From the NCBI GenBank assembly GCA_958448685.1, contig CAUDEV010000032.1:1-13985 (forward strand): 13,985 nucleotides of DNA. The letters run 5' to 3'. Of this stretch, positions 7,316-13,985 are shown one piece after another. Made by a program: the position numbers and the translations under genes. The DNA is from an uncultured Alphaproteobacteria bacterium. GTDB taxonomy: Bacteria > Pseudomonadota > Alphaproteobacteria > RUG11792. Every line of letters begins with the position of its first letter. The first letter of the stretch is position 1. A model generated the notes under the pieces. It was given only the letters and a program-made list of their open reading frames with translations. It had not been told where the DNA came from and made no database searches.

Positions 7316-9355
7316 TTATCCTGCGTATCCCAATAAAACAGATATAATACGATCGACTTGATCTGAAGCTGTTTTGTTTATATCTTCAATTGACTTTCCT
7401 TCAATCGTTTTTATATTTGCCATCAAATGAACTTTTACTAAATCAACAGCTTTTTCTCTTTCAGCAAGTCTATGGAAATATTTTCTTTCGGCTTCATTTG
7501 AAAGAGAAGGCAAAGTGACAGGGCGTCTATCTGCAATATAAACTAAGACATAATTTTTTCCAGAAACACCAAATTGCTCACTGTTTAATTGAACAATCTG
7601 TTTGCAACAAGCACCTGAAGCTCCTGTCTTTAACATAGTCCAAAGTTCAGGAGAAACACTACGTTTTTTCACATAACCAAGATCTGTCGCTTCTTTCTTT
7701 TCGAGTTTAGCTTTATAGATATTTCCAAATTTTTCTTCTCCTGATTGAATAGATTTCAAAGATTGTGAAGCTTCATCTTGCGTTGAAAAGAAGGCCAATT
7801 TTACAGAAATCTCATTATCGTTTTTATCTTCTTCAGGAATTGCTCTTATGAATTTGTCAAAAGCACGTTTTACATCTTCAGATTTTACTTTCACGTTTTC
7901 TTTAAAATATGCGTGCTTTAATTCCATATTTCCTACTTCTTGCAATTTCGATTGTACATTTGGAAAAGATGTATAATTGCGTTCTGCAACTTCTGCCGCA
8001 AGTACTTTGTCATCCATAACCAATTTTACAGCATATACAATGACATCTTCAGGGGAAATATTAAATTGTCTTGCCATAGAAACAAAAGTTTCATCTAGCA
8101 AAGACTCAACTTTAAAGAATTCTTTAAGATCTTTCACTGTAACAACGCCTTTTATCATTTTGGCCAAAACAGCATCATCTTTTAATTTTGTTAATACCAT
8201 TAATGCTTTCTCATTTGGTTCTTTTTTGTTTTTTCCTATGATATTAAAAGGATCTACAACTTTATTATTTGCATCGAAAATCTCTACTTTATATTTCTTG
8301 TATAAAGTTTCCGTATATTCTTTTATGAAATCTTTTGCTGCGACTTTTTTATATTCTTCTGCAAACTCTTCGGTAAATTCTTTTTTCTGCGCATCAATTA
8401 TAGATTTCACGAAAAATAACATAAATGAACCTTTTATTTCAAATGGCCCAACTATTGTATTCGCGCCTTGTTTCAAAACCGCATCTGAAATTTCAGGAGG
8501 AAACATCACTTGAGGTCTTGAATCCATGTCCATACTTTTTATATTAGCAGAATTGGATTCCAGGAATTTTTTCAAAGAGTCCAAATCTTTCGCATTTCTT
8601 TTTATTTGCTCAGGAATATTTTTATCAGCAGTTGTAATTGCAACCAAAGAAAATTCTTTTGTTCCTTTGAAATTTTTGTCCCAAATTTTATCATAATGTT
8701 TTTTCAATGCGTCAAATGTCATTAGTTTTTTTGCTTCATCATCAAGTAGCATAAATCCAGCAGCCGTAGTTTTACGTTTTGCGATTAAATCTTTGATTTT
8801 TTCTGAATTTCCAATACCTGATTTGTTCGCAACTTCTGTCATAATTTTGTCATAGGCCTTTTTCCAAGCTAAGAAAGATTTTATTTCAGTAAGTGACATT
8901 TTACCTGAAATCTGATCTGGGATATTATCCAAATCATCTTTTATATCAGAATCTGTTATTCTAGTTCCATCTCTAAACAGAATTATTGTTTTTCCTGGTT
9001 TTTTTGAATCAACCGGTGAAGAATTTAATTTATCAGAAGATACCGGATTAACTTTTTCTTTCTGCTCATCAGAAACTTTTGATTCCTCCTTTTTCTCTAT
9101 ATCTGCAGATTCAACAGGCGTTGGAGTTTCTTCAACTTTTGACTCTTCTGATTGTGCTTTATTTGAATCTTTTGAACTTAAAGCTTCATCTTTGTTTTCA
9201 ACAACGTTTTCAGATTTTACATCATCACTATTTTGAACTACCTGCTCTGTTGTTTCTGACTTTTGCGTATTATAAAAAATATAGCTGCATATTCCAACAG
9301 CTAAGACAGCCACAAATCCAAGAATTAATTTTAAATTTTTATTCATATTCCGCAT
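7316..9355 (-). CDS. Membrane-anchored periplasmic SurA/PpiD-like folding factor
   Basis: A 679-residue protein with a basic N-terminus, one membrane segment (about 9-28) and then a Ser/Glu/Lys/Asp-rich, probably disordered stretch to about 120. This topology places the bulk in the periplasm. The rest reads as a chaperone of the SurA/PpiD type. Helical SurA-N-like regions occur at about 133-225 and 395-500, each followed by a parvulin-like segment. One, at about 232-320, contains FPPEISDAVLKQGANTIVGP and a closing FMLFFVKSI strand. The other, at about 515-615, contains TDLGYVKKRSVSPELW and YVLVYIADR. These resemble rotamase folds, but the usual catalytic signatures are weak, so a chaperone role without strong isomerase activity is plausible. 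Start codons at 9355 and at 9346 (Met4) are both possible. It heads the operon, just behind an extended -10 promoter. Family assignment is by fold pattern, not close identity. Confidence 0.68.
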   Translation of the reverse strand: MRNMNKNLKLILGFVAVLAVGICSYIFYNTQKSETTEQVVQNSDDVKSENVVENKDEALSSKDSNKAQSEESKVEETPTPVESADIEKKEESKVSDEQKEKVNPVSSDKLNSSPVDSKKPGKTIILFRDGTRITDSDIKDDLDNIPDQISGKMSLTEIKSFLAWKKAYDKIMTEVANKSGIGNSEKIKDLIAKRKTTAAGFMLLDDEAKKLMTFDALKKHYDKIWDKNFKGTKEFSLVAITTADKNIPEQIKRNAKDLDSLKKFLESNSANIKSMDMDSRPQVMFPPEISDAVLKQGANTIVGPFEIKGSFMLFFVKSIIDAQKKEFTEEFAEEYKKVAAKDFIKEYTETLYKKYKVEIFDANNKVVDPFNIIGKNKKEPNEKALMVLTKLKDDAVLAKMIKGVVTVKDLKEFFKVESLLDETFVSMARQFNISPEDVIVYAVKLVMDDKVLAAEVAERNYTSFPNVQSKLQEVGNMELKHAYFKENVKVKSEDVKRAFDKFIRAIPEEDKNDNEISVKLAFFSTQDEASQSLKSIQSGEEKFGNIYKAKLEKKEATDLGYVKKRSVSPELWTMLKTGASGACCKQIVQLNSEQFGVSGKNYVLVYIADRRPVTLPSLSNEAERKYFHRLAEREKAVDLVKVHLMANIKTIEGKSIEDINKTASDQVDRIISVLLGYAG

Positions 9356-9384
9356 CTGTAATAATTTTTACTATATTCTTTTTT

Positions 9385-9393
9385 ATTATAGCA
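9385..9393 (-). promoter_or_regulatory. Extended -10 promoter for the minus-strand operon
   Basis: Read on the minus strand the site is TGCTATAAT, a perfect -10 hexamer with the TGn extension, starting 30 bases upstream of the first gene's ATG. No good -35 is seen at the expected distance (TTTCCT at 17 bases), which is normal for extended -10 promoters. Transcription would start near 9378 and could read through all seven minus-strand genes, since no terminator is visible until beyond 2342. Confidence 0.6.
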
Positions 9394-9426
9394 CAAATCT
9401 TCATTGAAGGAAATTAAATTGATTTT

Positions 9427-9771
9427 ATGAAATTCATAAAGTGGTATTTAATTTCAGATTTTCACATTATTGCCAATATATCCACTAATTACAAAATTTC
9501 TAAATTTGAACCTTTGAATCAAATTAGCGAATGGGCAAAATTTCTTTAAAGGATTTTGTTGTATTAAATCTAGGAAAATAAAGATAGGAATTTTAGATCT
9601 TGGTTATAATTATTCAATTAAGGGTATAAAAAGAAGTCAGCTTTTTGAACTATTTTAATAGATTTTTACTTTTTAGAAATACCACTGTACTTTGTTGAAT
9701 TCTTAAAGAAATCAGCTGTATTCCTATTAGTATATTGTTTTCCCTATACCACTCGAGAATTGACATTTTGA
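9427..9771 (+). pseudogene. Possible gene relic in the 545-bp spacer
   Basis: The 545-bp spacer 9356-9900 holds no intact gene that I can support. On the plus strand three open stretches overlap end to end: an ATG-started frame 9427-9549 (40 codons), a +1 frame 9518-9658, and a return to the first frame at 9649-9771. Such a chain could be an old gene broken by two small shifts, for instance through the ISKFEPLNQ and GILDLGYNYS segments. No family is recognised. In DNA this AT-rich, open runs of 40-47 codons also arise by chance, so this is only a suggestion. The remainder (9772-9900) is AT-rich with a TATAAA at 9881 and a TTAACA at 9861, spaced too closely for a standard promoter. Confidence 0.15.
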
Positions 9772-9900
9772 TTTGAATAGTTGAACGATCTACTAAAGTA
9801 TCATTTGAACTATAGATCCAGATTTTTAATATTCATTAACCATTTTTTAATAATTAAATGTTAACATAGGAAAAGCGAGGTATAAATCTAGTTATATTTT

Positions 9901-10938
9901 ATGTTTTTTAAATTAATTTTTTTGTTTTTAATTGCATTTTCTAATTGTGCAATTTCTTCAATAATTTATCCGGATCATGATCCTGCAAATACATTTATTC
10001 TGAGATTAGGCTCATGTCCAACTTCAAAAGGAACATGGGCATATCAAAAAGAAGATAATTCTTATCAAGAATGGTTATCAGGAAATTATAAGAAACATAT
10101 TGAGGAAAATGATATTCCTTTTAAAAATATAATTCACAATTATATAACAGAGATCCAACCTGTGGCAAGAAAATGGGAAATAACTCCTGTTCATTCCCAT
10201 ATAAATGAAATTAATAACACAGACGACTCAGAACCGACTTATATTACTGTCGATTTTAATTCAGATCGATTTAACTCTGGAATTTCACAATTAATGAGCA
10301 ATTTAAACAATCCAGAATGTCTTTTCGATTGCATAATTACAGATAATAGGACAGCAAAATTTGTGTCACCAGCTGGATTATCTAATCTTATTTCTCGACT
10401 AAAAATTGGCGGAATAGCGATATTTACAGATCTTGACGAAAATTATGGTTGGCAATTTGATGAGGATTGTATGTTTCTCAAACAATCAAAAGAGATATTT
10501 AATATGTTTGGTTACCTCTCAGATAGTTATACAAAATCAAGGATAAGTGCTCACTATAAATGGAAAACTCAAATCGAATATCTAAAAGAAACAGGATTAA
10601 CAACTGAAGAAGCTATAGAAACTTTGGATTTGTCAAAAGATATGTTGGCCGAATTTCAATTATCTGAAGATACAAAAATGCTTGGATTATTCGATCTTGT
10701 TTTTGGTGATTGTCCTGAAGACAAGATAGTAGATTCTGAATATTTAAGGCAACACCACATTGATATTGTGAACGAAACAAGATTAAAAATAAATTTTTAC
10801 AAAAATATATTAACATGTCATTATGCATTACGCTTTTCAAGCTTGCCATCAGCAGATACAATAAGATATTTATTGACCTTGGGAAATAAGCGTTTTGAAC
10901 AGGAGTCTAGGGTAATTATGATTGAAAGAATTGGATAA
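9901..10938 (+). CDS. Exported protein with methyltransferase-like motifs, unknown function
   Basis: I do not recognise the family. The 345-residue protein starts with a hydrophobic signal-like segment (residues 1-19: Lys4, then Leu, Ile and Phe), suggesting export. The Asn before Cys16 argues against a lipoprotein. The body has a plausible Rossmann methyltransferase outline: a Gly-containing loop ILRLGSCPTSKGTW (33-46), a strand and acidic residue in YITVDFNSDRF (114-124), the core FDCIITDNR (142-150), the motif LISRLKIGGIAIFTDLDE (163-180) and a closing strand VIMIERIG at the C-terminus. The canonical SAM-binding GxGxG is not intact. Between about 190 and 310 lies a helical insert of mixed charge. 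No Shine-Dalgarno is obvious. It is followed by bamD, 72 bp on. A secreted methyltransferase fold would be unusual, and a host-directed effector is one speculative reading. The gene itself is real: a long frame with consistent composition. Confidence 0.7.
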   Translation: MFFKLIFLFLIAFSNCAISSIIYPDHDPANTFILRLGSCPTSKGTWAYQKEDNSYQEWLSGNYKKHIEENDIPFKNIIHNYITEIQPVARKWEITPVHSHINEINNTDDSEPTYITVDFNSDRFNSGISQLMSNLNNPECLFDCIITDNRTAKFVSPAGLSNLISRLKIGGIAIFTDLDENYGWQFDEDCMFLKQSKEIFNMFGYLSDSYTKSRISAHYKWKTQIEYLKETGLTTEEAIETLDLSKDMLAEFQLSEDTKMLGLFDLVFGDCPEDKIVDSEYLRQHHIDIVNETRLKINFYKNILTCHYALRFSSLPSADTIRYLLTLGNKRFEQESRVIMIERIG

Positions 10939-10941
10939 TTT

Positions 10942-10971
10942 CACAAAAATCAAGACTAGAGAGTTTTTGTG
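10942..10971. other. Hairpin between the exported protein gene and bamD
   Basis: CACAAAAA at 10942-10949 pairs perfectly with TTTTTGTG at 10964-10971 around a 14-base loop, starting three bases after the upstream stop codon. The stem is AT-rich and no separate T-run follows, so it would be a poor intrinsic terminator. It may instead protect the 3' end of the message, or be a weak attenuator ahead of bamD. Confidence 0.35.
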
Positions 10972-11010
10972 TGGTATTATGATATTATATTGATTTAGAT
11001 CATATTGTAA

Positions 11011-11751
11011 ATGAAGAGAATATTTTTATTAGGTTTTGCTATCATATTATGCGGCTGTTCGAAGGATATAGATTTTGAGTCCCTTGAAAAGCAATCCCCA
11101 AAAGAAATTTTTGCATTAGGCAAAGAAGAAGAAACTGCAAAAAATTATTCTGACGCAGTTAAAGTTTTTGAAGAACTGGAAAGAATATATCCTTATTCCG
11201 GATTGATTGCTGATGCTCAATTAGCCTCTGGTGATTGCAATTATAAAGCGAAAAAATACAATGACGCAATATCATCCTATGAAATATTCGTGAAGACACA
11301 TCCAACTCATGACAGAGTCCCATACGCAATTTATATGCTTGGATTAATAAATTTCGAACAAATGCCAATTGTAGAAAGAGATCAAGAATCAACAATTATG
11401 GCATTATCTTATTTTGAAGAACTATGTAATAGATATCCAGAATCGCCATATGTCAAAGATTCTAAAGAAAAAATAAAAACTATCCGTAACCAAATCGCTG
11501 GCAAAGAAGTCTATATTGCTAGATACTATTTGAAAAAGAAAAATTATGCAGCAGCAATAGGCCGATTAAATTCCGTTGTCGATAATTATTTGGATACGGT
11601 ACATGCCCCTGAATCTCTATTTAGACTCATAGAATGCTATGTTGCAATGGGATTTTTCAAAGAAACTGAGTTAATTAACAAAATTTTACAATCAAAATAC
11701 CCAAGTTCAAATTGGGCAGAATATGCCAGAAAATTATTAGAAAGAAAGTAA
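11011..11751 (+). CDS. bamD: Outer membrane assembly lipoprotein BamD
   Basis: BamD is the essential lipoprotein of the BAM complex, which works with BamA to insert beta-barrel proteins into the outer membrane. The lipobox is LCGC with Cys16 as the acylated residue after a short hydrophobic signal. The remainder (246 residues in all) is TPR-like. The first repeat holds AKNYSDAVKVFEELERIYPYS (split here at Leu56), and later ones hold KYNDAISSYEIFVKTHP (82-98) and the BamD-typical RDQESTIMALSYFEEL (123-138) followed by RYPESPY. The last repeats begin VYIARYYLKKKNYAAAIGRL (167-186). The ATG lacks a clear Shine-Dalgarno but places the signal peptide correctly. In many alphaproteobacteria recN follows; here rlmB follows after four bases, so the pair is one transcription unit. 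Confidence 0.94.
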   Translation: MKRIFLLGFAIILCGCSKDIDFESLEKQSPKEIFALGKEEETAKNYSDAVKVFEELERIYPYSGLIADAQLASGDCNYKAKKYNDAISSYEIFVKTHPTHDRVPYAIYMLGLINFEQMPIVERDQESTIMALSYFEELCNRYPESPYVKDSKEKIKTIRNQIAGKEVYIARYYLKKKNYAAAIGRLNSVVDNYLDTVHAPESLFRLIECYVAMGFFKETELINKILQSKYPSSNWAEYARKLLERK

Positions 11752-11755
11752 GATT

Positions 11756-12469
11756 ATGTTAATCTATGGAGTTCATGCTTGTCAAAATGCTGTTCATACA
11801 AAAAAACATAATATCATAAAAGTTTTTTTTCAAAAAGACAAACCTATCCCTATTTGGCTAGCAGATTTTCCAAAATCGAAGATTATTCATTTAAGCTCCA
11901 TTGAATTGAAAAATATGCTTCCTAAAAATGCAGTGTTTCAAGGAATAGCAATGGAAATTGAAGATGTAAGATATGATGACATAACGGATCTTATATCAGC
12001 TTCAAAAAATTGCGTTATTGCAATTTTAGATAATGTTACAGATCCTCATAACTTCGGAGCAATCATTAGAACGGCTGCGGCATTTGGCATAAAAGGTATC
12101 GTAATCACTGAGAAGTGTTCCTGTAAAATAACTGGAACCGTTGCAAAAGCGGCATCTGGAGGCATTGAATATGTTTCTATATATGTTGTTAAAAATTTGT
12201 CTCAAACAATAAAAACCTTAAAAGAATATGGATTTTGGATTGTTTCATTTTGCGAACGAGGTGACAAACTTATAACTGAAATCGACTTAAAAGGAAAAAC
12301 TGCATTGATCTTAGGCGCTGAAGGTGATGGAATACGCAGATTACAAAAAGAACAATCTGATTTTATTGTAAAATTACCAACAAAACCTTCTTTTCCAACA
12401 TTGAATGTTTCTGTTTCCGCTGGTATCGCTTTTTTTGAAGCAGCAAGACAAAATAATTTTAATTTATAA
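11756..12469 (+). CDS. rlmB: 23S rRNA 2'-O-methyltransferase RlmB (SpoU/TrmH family)
   Basis: A SPOUT-class enzyme that uses SAM to methylate a ribose 2'-OH, most likely G2251 of 23S rRNA. It has an N-terminal substrate-binding domain (IYGVHACQNAVHTKKH at the start, ending around FQGIAMEIED) and the SpoU catalytic domain. Motif 1 is LDNVTDPHNFGAIIRTAAAF (91-110) with Asn99 and Arg105. Motif 2 is LILGAEGDGIRRL (184-196) with Glu189. Motif 3 is LPTKPSFPTLNVSVSAGIAF (207-226). Motif 3 departs from the usual IPMxGxVxSLNVSVAAG by replacing the Gly and the Ser. At 237 residues it matches RlmB rather than the shorter tRNA enzymes TrmL or TrmH, though a tRNA target cannot be excluded. It starts four bases after bamD with only a weak ribosome site. 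Confidence 0.9.
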   Translation: MLIYGVHACQNAVHTKKHNIIKVFFQKDKPIPIWLADFPKSKIIHLSSIELKNMLPKNAVFQGIAMEIEDVRYDDITDLISASKNCVIAILDNVTDPHNFGAIIRTAAAFGIKGIVITEKCSCKITGTVAKAASGGIEYVSIYVVKNLSQTIKTLKEYGFWIVSFCERGDKLITEIDLKGKTALILGAEGDGIRRLQKEQSDFIVKLPTKPSFPTLNVSVSAGIAFFEAARQNNFNL

Positions 12470-12483
12470 AAATTTTCCTCTCG

Positions 12484-12532
12484 TTAACTAATTATTAACT
12501 TTATTAGTATAACATAATATTAGTAATAAAGT
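12484..12532 (+). promoter_or_regulatory. Candidate promoter with an overlapping inverted repeat
   Basis: TTAACT at 12484-12489 and TATAAC at 12508-12513 are spaced 18 bases apart and fit a sigma70-type promoter for the gene at 12564. A second TTAACT lies at 12495-12500. Overlapping this, ACTTTATTA (12498-12506) is repeated inverted as TAATAAAGT (12524-12532) with a 17-base centre that contains the -10. An inverted repeat around a -10 is the usual shape of an operator, although AT-rich sequence gives such matches more easily. Confidence 0.4.
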
Positions 12533-12549
12533 AATTTCATAGAGATTAT

Positions 12550-12555
12550 AGGAGG
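12550..12555 (+). promoter_or_regulatory. Strong Shine-Dalgarno for the secreted LRR protein
   Basis: AGGAGG, fully complementary to the anti-Shine-Dalgarno, lies eight bases before the ATG at 12564. It is the strongest ribosome binding site in the window, where several genes have none, and suggests high expression of the downstream secreted protein. Confidence 0.75.
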
Positions 12556-12563
12556 AATACGAA

Positions 12564-13916
12564 ATGAAACACCTCATATCAATTTTAAGCGGTTCACTAT
12601 TTGCTTGTGTATCTTTTGTCTATGCTGAAGAAAGTGCTTCAGAAAATACAAACATAGAACAACAAGTCTCAGAAGCTCAAGTTTCCACAGAAGGAGAAAT
12701 ATCACAAGAATTGTCAACACCAGATGCAACTAACAATATTGAACTCCCCGTACAAACAACTCCAGAGACACAAAACGCAGTTGATGTAAATAACAGTGCA
12801 GCAACAGAACAACCTGTAGCATCAGTTCCTACAACGCAAGTGAAAACTCCGGAAAAAATTTCAATTTGGGATAAAATTTTAAATATGTTTAAAGTCTCGG
12901 AACCGAAAGCAAAAACTTGCGAAGAAGCCTTTAATAAAATGGAAGGTATTTCCGTAAACTTCAGTAATACGTCTGATTTTGCCGAAAATGGTGATAAATA
13001 TATGGATTTGTATTATCAAAAAATAAAACAAACGAATTCATTCGGAACACGTTCAGCAAATTTGTATATAGATATTTCGAACTTAAATGTCAATTCGGAT
13101 GTGCTTTTGAACTTTATCGGAAAATGGTCAAAAATTTTTAGCGAAGACAAAAAAACGGTTCTTTGGAATTTATCTGACAATAAATCTTTAGAAGATAATG
13201 TCATTGATAGTATTGATTTATCCAATATGTATAGTTTGAATTTATCAAATACGTCCATCACTGATTTAACCGTAAATAAGATTATATCAATATTAAACAT
13301 ACAAAATACAGGAAAACTCGTATGTGTTAATTTATCTGGAACAAAAGTATCTGCTGCCGCTGTCGAATCTTTAAAAGCAGCATTTCAAAAAGCAAAAACT
13401 GACTTTGAGTCAAAGAATCCTGGAAAAACCTATGACCTAGAAGGGGATAATAACAGTGGAGTAATTTTTAATAAATTACCAGGTTTTTTAAAACAATCAA
13501 CTAAAATTCCTGTATCAAAAACTGAATCTATCACAGCACCAGTTTCACCAGAAGAAACCTCAGTTGAAACTCAACTTCCAGCAGTAGAATCTCCAGTCGC
13601 AGAAACAACTGCTATAACAGAAACTCCAATATCTGAAAATAATGAAGAAACAACGAGTGTAACAGAAACTACAAATACTTCGAGTTCTGCTATTTCAAAA
13701 TCTTCGGCAAACACAACCACTAATCAAGAAATAAATGATGTTTTAAACGAGGCTGATAAACTAATCGAAAATGCAGAACAAGCAGTAAACAATGAACAAA
13801 AGACAGAAGCTGTTATTGAAACAACAAAAGATTCAAAAGTTACAAATGAAGTTTCTCCAATAGAAGAAAATATAGCTACAGAAACAAGCAGTGAAACGGA
13901 AAGTGAGAACGCATAA
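12564..13916 (+). CDS. Secreted Thr/Ser/Glu-rich protein with short leucine-rich repeats
   Basis: I do not recognise a named family for this 450-residue protein. A clear Sec signal peptide ends at Ala21 (FVYA before EES), so it is exported. Residues 22-98 and 312-450 are low-complexity, rich in Thr, Ser, Glu, Pro, Gln and Val, with many TET, ETT and SE pairs, and are probably disordered. Between them, at about 118-302, is a compact domain. It contains leucine-rich repeat-like units: NLYIDISNLNVNSD (166-179), VLWNLSDNKSLED (199-211), SLNLSNTSITDLTVNKI (224-240) and LVCVNLSGTKVSAAAVESL (252-270). The pattern is LxLSxTxVxDxxVxxL, close to the ribonuclease-inhibitor style of repeat. A short helical stretch follows near 388-412. 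The strong Shine-Dalgarno and likely dedicated promoter suggest abundant, regulated production. A surface or host-interaction role is possible but unproven. Confidence 0.82.
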   Translation: MKHLISILSGSLFACVSFVYAEESASENTNIEQQVSEAQVSTEGEISQELSTPDATNNIELPVQTTPETQNAVDVNNSAATEQPVASVPTTQVKTPEKISIWDKILNMFKVSEPKAKTCEEAFNKMEGISVNFSNTSDFAENGDKYMDLYYQKIKQTNSFGTRSANLYIDISNLNVNSDVLLNFIGKWSKIFSEDKKTVLWNLSDNKSLEDNVIDSIDLSNMYSLNLSNTSITDLTVNKIISILNIQNTGKLVCVNLSGTKVSAAAVESLKAAFQKAKTDFESKNPGKTYDLEGDNNSGVIFNKLPGFLKQSTKIPVSKTESITAPVSPEETSVETQLPAVESPVAETTAITETPISENNEETTSVTETTNTSSSAISKSSANTTTNQEINDVLNEADKLIENAEQAVNNEQKTEAVIETTKDSKVTNEVSPIEENIATETSSETESENA

Positions 13917-13985
13917 GCGATAAGAGAGAAAGGAGTGAATGAAGGAAATAAGGGAAGAGAGGAGTGAGTGGAGAAAAGAGGGAAT
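13917..13985. other. Extremely purine-rich tail at the window edge
   Basis: Only 8 of the 69 plus-strand bases after the stop at 13916 are pyrimidines, in runs such as AAGGGAAGAGAGGAG. Nothing else in the window looks like it. It contains a possible Shine-Dalgarno and start codon (see the next entry). It could be coding, a low-complexity spacer, or a poorly assembled contig end. Confidence 0.5.
13939..13985 (+). CDS. Possible start of a new gene, cut by the window edge
   Basis: An ATG at 13939 follows AAAGGAG (13929-13935) with three bases between, a close but usable ribosome site. The frame stays open to the window end for about 15 codons of a highly charged peptide (MKEIREERSEW at the start). 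The base composition is so skewed to purines that the absence of stop codons carries little weight. It may be unrelated to any real gene. Confidence 0.18.
   Translation, partial: MKEIREERSEWRKEG

Noticed and set aside
7977..8513. A 178-codon plus-strand frame inside the folding-factor gene
   Set aside because: It lies antisense within a longer gene with good domain content. Its Ser/Phe-rich translation is what the opposite strand of Lys/Glu-rich coding DNA gives.
9079..9417. A 112-codon plus-strand frame over the start of the folding-factor gene and its promoter
   Set aside because: Most of it is antisense to the Ser/Glu/Lys-rich linker, the translation is Leu/Gln-rich filler, and it has no ribosome site.
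9650..9766. A 38-codon minus-strand frame in the long spacer
   Set aside because: It is short, has no Shine-Dalgarno and no family match, and open runs of this size are expected in such AT-rich DNA.
1..13985. CRISPR arrays, tRNA or rRNA genes and intact insertion sequences
   Set aside because: I saw no regularly spaced repeats, no tRNA-like arm pattern and no complete transposase.

Overview
The window is an AT-rich stretch of bacterial chromosome. Its readable genes are housekeeping and envelope genes of proteobacterial type. The RNase III signature ends GDRVLG, a form I associate with alphaproteobacteria. Together with low GC, tight gene overlaps, decayed-looking spacers and palindromic elements, this suggests a host-associated, genome-reduced alphaproteobacterium of Rickettsiales or Holosporales type. 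That placement is inference, since the window has no rRNA or other taxonomic marker.

Layout. (1) 1-977: an unrecognised, possibly 5'-truncated ORF (3-602), then about 375 bp of spacer. The spacer holds a GC-rich nested palindrome (655-753) and a second hairpin (778-861). (2) 978-2362, plus strand: lepB and rnc, overlapping by one base. (3) 9355 down to 2342, minus strand: a tightly packed seven-gene run in the order PPIase-like membrane-anchored protein, LOG-family protein, accB, accC, pgeF, ybaB, ABC-F ATPase. It lies behind an extended -10 promoter at 9385-9393, and its last gene ends 21 bp inside the 3' end of rnc. (4) 9356-9900: a gene-poor spacer with overlapping open frames that could be a relic. 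(5) 9901-12469, plus strand: an exported protein with methyltransferase-like motifs, bamD and rlmB. (6) 12470-13985: an operator-like inverted repeat and candidate promoter, then a strong Shine-Dalgarno and a secreted Thr/Ser/Glu-rich protein with short leucine-rich repeats. The window ends in an extremely purine-rich tail that may start another gene.

The recognised genes mostly serve the cell envelope: signal peptide removal (LepB), periplasmic folding (PPIase-like protein), outer-membrane protein assembly (BamD), fatty-acid synthesis (AccB and AccC) and peptidoglycan precursor quality control (PgeF). RNA processing (RNase III) and rRNA methylation (RlmB) are also present. The least ordinary items are the secreted methyltransferase-like protein, the secreted LRR protein with its operator-like upstream region, the GC-rich palindrome, and an ABC-F whose first cassette lacks nearly all of its helical subdomain. 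I saw no CRISPR array, tRNA, rRNA or intact insertion sequence, and no clear evidence of a complete new multi-gene system.
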